In this document: piece by piece, positions 9,331 through 17,176 of the stretch | Numbering within the stretch: the first letter of the stretch is position 1 | How the letters are laid out: the number at the start of each line of letters is the position of its first letter | Assembly: GCF_000330505.1 (NCBI RefSeq) | Contig: NW_004440103.1 | Coordinates: 5,522 to 22,697, forward strand | Direction of reading: 5' to 3' | Origin: Entamoeba invadens IP1 | Lineage: Eukaryota; Evosea; Mastigamoebida; Endamoebidae | Length of the DNA: 17,176 nucleotides | The notes under the pieces: generated by a model | The model's database searches: none | Seen by the model: only the letters and a program-made list of their open reading frames with translations | Told to the model about the DNA's origin: nothing | Program-made: the position numbers and the translations under genes

Positions 9331-10531
9331 AAATCAACAAAATTTAATTTTTATTTTTTTTCAAAAATTTTCAAAAAAACAAAACCCAATTCCAAAATTC
9401 TGAAAAGTTGACAGGAAAATTACCATTTTATAGTTCATGAAAGCCAGTAAAAATAATGTATAAACAAATAACCGTCATTTTTTTTTCAAAACAACAGAAA
9501 AACTGAATAAGTGAGTAGCAATTTTGTATCGAGTGTAACAATTACTTGTTGTTTATAATAAAAAATAATTCAAAAAGTATAACAAGTGTTAAAAATGCCA
9601 AATGTTTCGAAGATACGAAAAAGAATTTAAAAATTTTAGTTTACAGTTCATATTGTATAGTTTTATTATTATATATTTACTATAATGACAACAAAAACGA
9701 TGAATTAAAATAATTGGTTTAAATTTAAAAGTATAGTTTATTCGTTGAACCCTTATGTGGGGTTATGTGTGTTACTTGCTAATTCATTGAACATTTTCAC
9801 TTTTCTTTTTGTCCCTTTAGTGTATCATCATATCGCTCTTCTTCATTTCTGTTATATAATTTCGTTTTCGACGCTTTTATCGTTTTTTTGGTTATAGACA
9901 AAAGACATTACATCATAACAAGTATATATAAAATGAAAATAAATAAACATCAACAAACATCAGTCCAAAGCAAATAAAAGTTGTTCTTTTCACTCATTAT
10001 CTACTACGTATATTTGTTCAAATATGTTTTTGCGTGTATATTTAACTGTGTATATTCATGAAACACTGCAGAATTTTACCCCCTCATTATTATTGATAAA
10101 TAAAATTTACTCAAAAACAAACATTTAAAATGAAAGTTTAACATGTACATTTTTGAGAATTACGAATCTGTTTGTTAGTATTTGACAGAGCACATAAAAA
10201 CTATAAACAAACTATTACATTTGAGTACAAAAAGTCGTATTTGCGTGCTTGTGTATACATTCACCCATTCTTCGTTAACATGTTTATGTTATATCATCCT
10301 TTTAGTGTTATTTCCATATTATTTTCAGTTCAACTTTCAGGGTTGTTGTTTATATTTATTTTTATTTTAAAGTATTTTTATAAAGTAAAATGAATGTTAT
10401 TTTGTTTTAAATGTTATTATAATATATTTTCATTAATTTAATTTGAATTATGTGATATAATAATTAAACTATTATAAAACCATTATACCAACATTCATGT
10501 TATAAAAAACATCCAAACTCGTTCTTATCAC
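9331..10531. other. piggyBac 5' non-coding region
   Basis: About 1.2 kb between the left terminal repeat and the transposase start. Only short chance reading frames were seen. A TATAAAAA-like stretch at about 10500-10507 lies some 25-30 bases before the ATG and could be the transposase promoter, but such strings are frequent here. Confidence 0.5.
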
Positions 10532-12230
10532 ATGGAAGACTTGATTGTTGTTGACTACAAGTGGAAAGCAATGGGCCCCATCAACAAAGAAAAGAAAAAG
10601 TTCAAAAGGAATATTGCGAAGGTGGGTGCTGACTATAAAGCAGAATTTTGTAATTCGACTGCTTCTGACTTGTTTTTTGGGTTTTTTGACGAAAATTTAG
10701 TCGAAAAAATAACAGCATTTACCAACGCCAATTATCAGGAAAAAAAGGTAAACCCCAAATAACAAAAATAGACACTATACGATATTTCGGCATTTTACTA
10801 TATATGGGAGCACACCACGACATAAAGAATCCAATTTCCGAGCTTTGGAACGAAAAACACGGGAAAACAAATATTTATGGTAAAGCTATGCCCAGAAATG
10901 TTTTTCAACTTATCAATGCTAACATCGAGACTTACGATGTCACAACTTTTCCGGATGAGTTGAGAAAGAGAGTTGTTTTATGGGTGATGAAGAAGAGAGT
11001 GAGGAAAGTGCATCCGATGAAGAGGAAAATCCAGAGAATAAAGAAGAGACCGAAGAAGAAGATTATTTGAGTTGTGATGAGTGGGTCAAAAAACATCCTG
11101 TTGACCTGACCGAAGAGAAGCTAAAAAGGGATGTTGAAGTGAGACAAAAAGTAAATGATGAAGAGACTATAGAAAAGTGGTTAATCAAAGCATCAAACAC
11201 GCCAAACTCGAATGACAAGTTTGGCAAAATTAGGGAAGTGTTGGAAGCTTTTATTCACAACTTAGTGAACAACAAATACTTTACACCGAGCACCACACTA
11301 TCGGTTGATGAACACCTTTGCGCATTCAAGGGAAAGATATGGGCAAAGGTATTCATCAAGTCCAAACCTCAGCGTTACGGCATCAAGTTTTGTTTTTTTT
11401 TGTTTTTGTTGTAAGAATAATCAATGAAGTCGGAGATTCACGGTGTTGAGACATATACATCGGTAATTGACTTGTTGTTAATATTGTGTTTGATAATATG
11501 TTCAATGAATAACAAAAAGATGTGCTGTGATTGTGAAAGTGGTATGGTTATAAACCTACAGATGTACTGTGGAAAATTCGACAAGAAGGAATAAAATTAA
11601 GGATTTCGGGTGACGATAGATATGGTGGCTCCGCAACTGTGTATGGGAAAGTTTGTGACAGTTGTATGTGACAACTTTTTCTGCAGCTTAAGATTTGCAC
11701 ATTATTTGGCTCAATATGGTTCAACATTGCTTGGGACTGTGCGAAAAAACAGAGTTGAGGTACCAGAAGAAGCCAAGCAAATCAAACGTTATGACCCCAA
11801 TGATGATAAAAAGGCTACTACAAGAGAGGCAGATTCAAAGAAAGTGTATACAAAGGGTGTATGCAAACTGCTTTCTTACTATTACGAAAAGAAGAAGTTG
11901 GTGCTCATTATGACGACGATGCATAATGCTAAAGAGTTGTACACCGTTCAGGAGCAAGTGAGGGGAAAGGATGGCAAACTTGTGAGTGTACACAAACCAA
12001 ATGTGATAAAACAATACAATGCGACAATGGGAGGTGTTGATAGTGCAGATCAGATGATACACACTTACACTTGTAGAAGGCCCACTTCAAGATGGAATGT
12101 GAGAATACTTTATGATTTACTTGACATCGCTGCCCTCAATGCCTACAAGGTATATCATCATCACCACGATAAGGTGGACAGGTTGAATTTCCTCAATGAA
12201 TTGACAGAGTTATTGATGGAAATGGAGTAA
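10532..12230 (+). pseudogene. piggyBac transposase, two frameshifts, stops and an internal insertion
   Basis: About 520 residues of piggyBac transposase are spread over several reading frames. 10532-10762 gives the N-terminal segment from an ATG. A shift at the A7 run 10740-10746 leads into RYFGILLYMGAHHD, the conserved YFGi-lymG region. A second shift near 10960-10990 enters an acidic, GA-rich stretch (EEESEES... EETEEED). The rest is in one frame. All three catalytic aspartates are visible: LSVDEHL (GAT 11307-11309, first D), VVCDNFF (GAC 11670-11672, second D) and MGGVDSADQ (GAT 12039-12041, third D). That frame is broken by an insertion of about 129 bp (11391-11519) and by TAA at 11592-11594 and 11598-11600. 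The protein ends shortly after NFLNELTEL, with no cysteine-rich C-terminal domain. It is a dead gene in this form. Confidence 0.92.
11391..11519 (+). other. Insertion inside the piggyBac transposase frame
   Basis: The protein breaks off after YGIKF (ending 11390) and resumes in the same frame at 11520 with MCCDCESG. In piggyBac proteins these two pieces are only about three residues apart. The extra 129 bases are a multiple of three and contain in-frame stops at 11412-11414 and 11418-11420. They begin with a T-rich tract. I found no GT...AG pair that would remove them and keep the frame, so an intron is not supported. Confidence 0.55.
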
Positions 12231-12921
12231 ATTACTTTATTGGTTTTATAGGTTTTATTATAGTTAATTATCTATTTATTTTCTTTGTTATTTTTCTGTT
12301 TCTTTTGTGATCTCTGAAAATCATTTCTGTATATCGTACAATATTCAAAGCGGTTTTTTTACATATTTATAGGGGAGGGGCTTTGCTTTTTTTATAAAAT
12401 TATTATTATTATACTAATTTTTTACTATAATATTATACAAATAAATGATGTGATTACATAATATTCTAAATCTCTGACTCACATCACCCCGATTCTTCGT
12501 TTTTGTATGCTTTATCATTGATTTTAAATTTGTAAGGATAGCATCACTCTACTGAGTTAATATATCAATTCAATATAGAAGAATTGTGAATCTATTTGTT
12601 GGTTAGTTCCTATTGTGTATCCCTGTATAAACGCCACAAACAACAAACAGTATATTCACTTCAAATAGCTATATATTGTGAAAGTGGGTGTATAGAATAC
12701 AAAATCTGGTTGATAAGAGTCATTATCTTATAAGTATATAAACTGGTTCCGTTTTTTAGGAAGTGTACATTTTTTTGATACGTATGTTTTACTAAAAATA
12801 TACAGAAAAACCTGCTGTTCTATTTTTATTTTGCTTCCGAATTATTTTTTTCAATTAATAACCAATTACAATAAACAAATTTTTCATTAATAATAAGGTT
12901 CAAACTCCTAAGGTTTTATTT
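12231..12921. other. Non-coding stretch between the piggyBac and Tc1/mariner genes
   Basis: About 690 bases with no recognisable gene. The two transposase genes converge here, piggyBac on plus and Tc1/mariner on minus. The left boundary of the Tc1/mariner insertion should lie in this stretch, but I could not identify its terminal repeat. Confidence 0.55.
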
Positions 12922-14016
12922 TTAAAACACTGGATTTTTTTCCATTTTTTCAAATTGTTTGAAATTTGATAAATGGCCAATTGGACCTCCTTTTTGACTC
13001 ACACATAATTCAAAATGTGTTTTAATTGAAAACATCAATTTGTCGATTAATGATTGTGGAATTTCATTCCAAATCTTTCTCAATAAAAAAACAATCTCTT
13101 TTCTGTTTTAATAACCGGGTAGTTTTTTCTTAACTTTCTATCCATAATTCCCCATAAATGTTCTATTGGGGATAGATCTGGAGAATTTGATGGCCATAAC
13201 ATCAGCCTTACACCATTTGATTGTAAATATTTTTTAGTTGTAAGTGAGCGATGGGCAGGAGCACCATCTTGTTGAAAATGCACAATGTTGTTGTTTAGTT
13301 TCTTTCTAACATCTTCGAAGAAATGACTTTTTTCGAGTAATTCAATATATTCTTTTCCTCCCTCTTTTTGTGAACAACGTATTAATTTACTCTTGTATCC
13401 GACCCCGATAGCTCCCCATACCATTATTGAACAGTTGTGTTTGGGAGTTTGAGAAAAATGTTCTTTGATGGCTTTGGGAACTTTTTTGTTGCCCATTCTT
13501 TTGTTAAATTCGCGTAGATTTGCTAAAAATGATTTTGGTCTCCAAAATCATTTTTAGCCACTTTTTGTCTGGATACAACCCAAACCGACTTTCATCACTT
13601 ATTATTGTTTTTTCCCATTTTTTAATATTTTTATTCCAAAGTTGTTTTTTGGAAAATACCCATCTGTCTTTTATTTGTTTTTGAGTCAAAACTTGTGTGG
13701 ATATTTGTTTGCAATATCTAAAATGATTATTTTTTCTTATTTTATCTGCGGTTGTTTTTGAACAGCCGACAATTTTTCCTACTTCAAAACATGATGAAAA
13801 GGGTTTGTCGTATGTTATTTTGGATATTTCAATATTTATTATATTTGATAAACTTTTTCTTCCTCTTTTTATTGGAATAACATTTTTATGTTCTTCAATG
13901 CATTTTTTAATTCTTGAAATTCTTTTTGGAAAAGTTTTGAAGAGTGTTTGAATTTCTTTGTAGTGCCTACCAGCTTTTAAAGCATTAGTGATAAGTTCAT
14001 CCTTTTCCATTGTCAT
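12922..14016 (-). pseudogene. Tc1/mariner transposase (DD34E), two frameshifts
   Basis: About 360 residues of a Tc1-type transposase on the minus strand. The first segment (14016 to 13504) starts at an ATG and holds the paired helix-turn-helix region with a basic KRGRKS motif between its halves, then IISDESRFG with the first catalytic D (13596-13594). Frame changes within 13522-13558, and the sense resumes as WRPKSFLANLREFN. The second segment holds FQQDGAPAH (D, 13268-13266) and NSPDLSPIEHLW (E, 13163-13161). There are exactly 34 residues between D and E, so the class is DD34E. A second frame change near 13080-13115 leads to LLRKIWNEIPQ and GGPIGHLSNF, ending at TAA 12924-12922. All catalytic residues survive, but the gene is broken. 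It lies inside the piggyBac element in reverse orientation. Confidence 0.92.
13522..13558. repeat. Perfect 17-bp hairpin inside the Tc1/mariner gene
   Basis: GCTAAAAATGATTTTGG at 13522-13538 and its exact reverse complement at 13542-13558 flank a 3-base loop (TCT). It coincides with the first frameshift of the transposase. Removing 10 bases from one arm would restore the frame and give the expected KKWL-WRPK transition. Confidence 0.85.
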
Positions 14017-15496
14017 ATTTAGTTAAGATTACAACAATTTATAGTGATTTCAAAAAGTGAAATTAAAATTTGATTTTGTTAAGGTGTTTAATAAATAAAA
14101 TACTTATATACAATAGTTTTTTAATACAATAATTATAGTTAATATTAGGTTGTGTTATAATAAACTTCTTTGTTTTTAAAATGTTAAATTGTTTTGGGTT
14201 TATAATATTCATATATGCCAACAGTTTTGAAGTAATAATAAGAAGAGAATTGAAATAAAAATTTCTCGTGTTGTTTTGTTCAAAAAGTACAGGCAAATAT
14301 TATTTATGTCAATTATTCTAGTCTATTTCTGTGCCACTATTAATCAATAATAAGTCAAAAAACCCAAAAACGTTTAATTTTAGGTATAAATAATTTAGAA
14401 TACTTTTCCCGATTAATTAACCAAATTTAAAAAATAATACACTTCCGAATTTCTTTTTTTAGTTTACATAAAGTATACACCCTTTATCAGTAAATCTTTC
14501 GTTTTCATTAATTTTCTGGTTTTGATTTTTATTTCAAAAATGCATTTTCAAAAAACAAAAAAAAACAATCAGACAAAACAGATTATTTGTTACCATTTGT
14601 TTTATAATAACAAACAAATACTTGTCTTTCCAATCATATAGAAAAATTTGCTCTCTGTATTCATAATACATTTGTCTTTTTTTGAAAAAGTCATATCTTT
14701 ATTACTCACAACTGGAAGACATACGAAATTAAATAAACAATATGTCATGATCATTTAAGACAAATTTTGGTTTTACTGTCTTTATTTTACTCCTTGAGTT
14801 GTTTATGACTCTTTTTCTATTTAAATTGATGTGTCTGACGATTAAAAATCAATCTTATTCATTTATTATTAAATTAAAAGGTTTTTATTGTTTATTGAAT
14901 AATAAAAAACTAAAAAAATGTGATTTTCACAAAAGTGTATTTTCTTCTTATTTTTTCAGTTTTATATTTTACTCTTTTTTGACAAACTCGAATTATTTTA
15001 TTTTTCACTGAATTACAAAAAGATGAAAAAATAATTATGAGATCACAGTGTTTTTTGTTTGATGTAATCGCTTTTCTGAATATTCAAGGAATGATGTATC
15101 CCTTGTTTTTCAATAATAAATATTCAAATTGAAAAGTTATATAATTCAATTTTACATTCTGAAACTCCTTATCGTAAAGATTATTAATGTGTTTAGTTTA
15201 ATATACTATACTATTTTTTTGATATAAAAACAAAAACTTTTTCAACTTGAAAAGAGAATAATCAGAGGAATCTTCAAGTCTCCCTCGTTGAAAAAAGTGA
15301 ACATTTTTTCAATAAAAATACGATTTTAGGTTATAATTTACTATTAAATTATAACATTTTAAATTATTTTTACTAATAATTTTGTTTCCTGGTATTTCCC
15401 ATGGTTGTTAAAAGTTTAAAGCGTTTTTGCATTTTTTTACTCTAAAATACACTCAAAATGAATAAGATTATATTAAGTATACATTTTTGGAAATTC
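14017..15496. other. Non-coding right part of the piggyBac element
   Basis: About 1.5 kb with no recognisable gene on either strand; several short membrane-like reading frames are simply products of T-rich DNA. It must contain the right edge of the Tc1/mariner insertion and the original 3' end of piggyBac, but no terminal repeat pair of the former was found. Confidence 0.5.
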
Positions 15497-15511
15497 CTGG
15501 TACTGGAAGGG
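15497..15511 (-). repeat. Right terminal inverted repeat of piggyBac
   Basis: CTGGTACTGGAAGGG, exact reverse complement of 9316-9330, followed by TTAA. Confidence 0.9.
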
Positions 15512-15515
15512 TTAA
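15512..15515. repeat. TTAA target-site copy, right (piggyBac)
   Basis: TTAA immediately after the right terminal repeat, matching 9312-9315. Confidence 0.85.
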
Positions 15516-16018
15516 AATATTAATATGTTGGAATCGTTACATAACATAATTATTGATTCTTTTCATTTTGTTTGCATTGTTTTTCATTGCCAAATTCAAA
15601 TCAAAGGGATTGGCTTAATTTACGAATCATAAAACCTAGAAAAATGCCAAATTTAACATCAAAAACCCCAAATTAATACATCCGCTTTCAAGTTTAAACC
15701 TTCAGTTTCACCCTCGTATGTTGATTATTTTGGCTTTTTTTACTCAGGAAATAAATATAGAACGATTATTATTAAAAATGAAAAATTTAGAAAACAATTT
15801 TTTACCTTATAAAAATACAACATACTTTGTTCTAAATATAAAAAACATAATAATTGCATAATAATATTTTATATTTTGAATCAGTTTCTCAACATTTTCT
15901 TTTTAAAAAAATAATTCTTGTTATCTTTTAATAAAAAGTTTAATATATTTACTAAATTATATAGTTCAAATAATTATTTTTACAAATATATACAAAACTG
16001 CAATTGAATTGTAAAAAT
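15516..16018. other. Gene-free stretch before the hAT gene
   Basis: About 500 A+T-rich bases with no coding signal. The left end of the hAT element probably lies here, but it cannot be placed because its right end is outside the window. Confidence 0.5.
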
Positions 16019-17176
16019 ATGTCATTAGAACAAAACTCAGATTAAGAAAGTGATAGCGAATTTGAAAATATAAATAATGATTATATTGATCAAAATAAAA
16101 ATGATGAAAAGGAGGAAAGAGAAGATGAAAAAACGATAAAAAAGAAAAAAGACTTATTCAACAACAACTTCTTCAATAAAATCACAAAGAAAAGTTTAAA
16201 CAAATGGGACAAAAGTTGTTATTTTTCTACATGAAAGAGTATGTTGCAGAGAGTGGAAGTACATCAAAACAACACCTTTTCGTTCTGTGTGATTATTTGT
16301 TTAATAAATTTGAAACAATGGAAAAATTAAGAGACGAAAGAAGAACAGCAAAAGGAAAAAACAAACCAAAAAGAAAATCATCACTCCATGTATTGAATAA
16401 GATGCTATTAATATTCCTGATTTCATCAACTTTCATTGATCTGAATTATTCAGAGTCTCAAATGAACGGAGTTGCAGATGTTCTTAAGTATTATCAAAGA
16501 TTGGTTTTTTGTATAAATCCCGAAAATTTCAAAAAGGTGTCAATAAGTCCTTCTTCTGTTCGTAAAATAATTAATGAATACAACGAAATGCGCAAAGAAA
16601 GAGATCTCAAAGAAGTCAGAAAAGGAATATGCGCAACGATTGAAATTGATTTTTGTCTAAAAAAGGTCAAGATATTATGGGTGTTTTAATGCGTTATTCA
16701 ACTGGTGAAGTGATTAAATGTTGTACACTTTTCCTAGAAAAATACAATCATTCAAAAAGTGGAGTAGCTATGGCCAATTGGTTATTCACAAGATTACTAA
16801 ATATAGAATTTCCAATTCACTTGACCATTTTTTGGTGTTCGATTCAACAAGTTCTAATACATCTAAAAACGTTGGTCTATTTGTTGAATTTTACAATCTG
16901 GTCAAAAAAGCAAAACTCAAAACCATTGAAGGAAACATAGTGTCTCGAACTTTAAAAAGTGTTAGTTGTTTTGGACACAGAGTAAATTTAATCGCCGAAG
17001 ATAGCAACCGAATGGATCAGACTGCAATTATGACTGCTTTTGTTACTTATTTCTGTCAAAGTGATACTCTGAAAAGATTTTATTTGTTTAGAGAGTATGA
17101 AACTCCTCCACTTGGTGTGGCATCAAGGACTCGATGGCTTGAGATTGTAAAAAATATCAGAGATATCGAAGAAAAT
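16019..17176 (+). pseudogene. hAT-family transposase, frameshifted and cut by the window end
   Basis: The reading begins at ATG 16019 with an acidic, lysine-rich N-terminus (MSLEQNSD) that is broken by TAA at 16043-16045. It shifts frame near 16150 and again near 16190, then runs from 16204 as GQKLLFFYMKEYVAESG. Another shift at the T5 run near 16650 leads to KKGQDIMGVLMRYSTGEV, and a further one near 16808 to LVFDSTSSNTSKN. Features of hAT enzymes: a first acidic residue in EIDF (GAT 16648-16650), a second in VFDSTSSN (GAT 16841-16843), the CxxH motif in SCFGHRVNL (16967-16978) and the RW motif in SRTRWLE (TGG 17135-17137). The C-terminal part with the third acidic residue and dimerisation domain would lie beyond the window. 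At least four frame changes make it clearly dead. The hAT call rests on motif order. Confidence 0.75.

Larger units (their letters stand above)
9316..15511 (+). mobile_element. piggyBac element, complete ends, with nested Tc1/mariner remnant
   Basis: A 6196-bp element bounded by TTAA and perfect 15-bp terminal inverted repeats beginning CCC. Its plus-strand gene at 10532-12230 encodes a recognisable but broken piggyBac transposase. It is longer than usual for piggyBac elements, which are commonly 2-3 kb. At least part of the excess comes from a Tc1/mariner transposase remnant in the opposite orientation at 12922-14016. About 1.2 kb of non-coding DNA precedes the gene. The ends look intact, so mobilisation in trans is conceivable, though the length and nesting make it doubtful. 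Confidence 0.9.

Noticed and set aside
11387..11519. Spliceosomal intron in the piggyBac gene
   Set aside because: A GT...AG choice from 11387 to 11519 leaves the wrong frame, and other donor/acceptor pairs tried also failed; treated as an insertion.
12902..14089. AAACTCCTAA (12902-12911) and the reverse complement of 14079-14089 as Tc1/mariner terminal repeats
   Set aside because: Only about 8 of 10 bases agree, similarity does not extend, and no TA duplication is seen. The ends of this element remain unknown.
14063..14296. 77-residue minus-strand reading frame upstream of the Tc1/mariner gene
   Set aside because: No similarity to a transposase N-terminus, low complexity, and the transposase already has a good ATG at 14016.
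1..17176. Prokaryotic accessory systems such as CRISPR, toxin-antitoxin or phage defence
   Set aside because: No spaced direct repeats, no ribosome binding sites and no operons; the protein content is eukaryotic transposons and an Entamoeba-type LRR protein.

Overview
This is a very A+T-rich, intron-poor eukaryotic window that looks like accessory DNA of an Entamoeba, most likely Entamoeba invadens or a close relative. The reasons are a short minus-strand BspA-like leucine-rich-repeat (LRR) gene with the N-terminal leader typical of the large Entamoeba LRR family, and remnants of four DNA-transposon superfamilies (Mutator, piggyBac, Tc1/mariner, hAT) that are known to coexist in E. invadens. 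No bacterial-type genes, rRNA, tRNA or CRISPR array was seen. The species call is inference.

Layout. 1-862: a short element with perfect 84-bp terminal inverted repeats (TIRs) around a decayed minus-strand, helix-turn-helix-like transposase fragment. 1101-1709 (-): truncated BspA-like LRR gene. 1740-2207: no gene. 2217-5396: a complete 3180-bp Mutator-like element (MULE) with a 9-bp target-site duplication and TIRs identical over 709 bp; its single transposase gene (3037-4660) has one frameshift and a lysine where a conserved acidic residue is expected. 5406-9311: about 3.9 kb with no convincing gene but several inverted repeats and hairpins. 9316-15511: a 6196-bp piggyBac element with TTAA on both sides and perfect 15-bp TIRs. 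It carries a broken plus-strand transposase (10532-12230). A minus-strand Tc1/mariner DD34E transposase pseudogene (12922-14016) is nested in its 3' half. 15516-16018: no gene. 16019-17176: the 5' part of a frameshifted hAT transposase pseudogene that runs off the window.

How they relate. Nothing here forms a pathway or operon. The window is a graveyard of cut-and-paste transposons with one truncated surface-type LRR gene between two of them. Every transposase reading frame is broken, yet conserved catalytic residues are still legible in most of them, and the ends of the MULE, piggyBac and the first element are intact. They could in principle still be moved by enzymes made elsewhere. The most informative details are the perfect long MULE arms with mismatched tips, single-base changes in A7 runs of two transposase genes, and a perfect hairpin inside the Tc1/mariner gene that explains its frameshift as a copied-in inverted duplication. 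I did not find a convincing new biological system.
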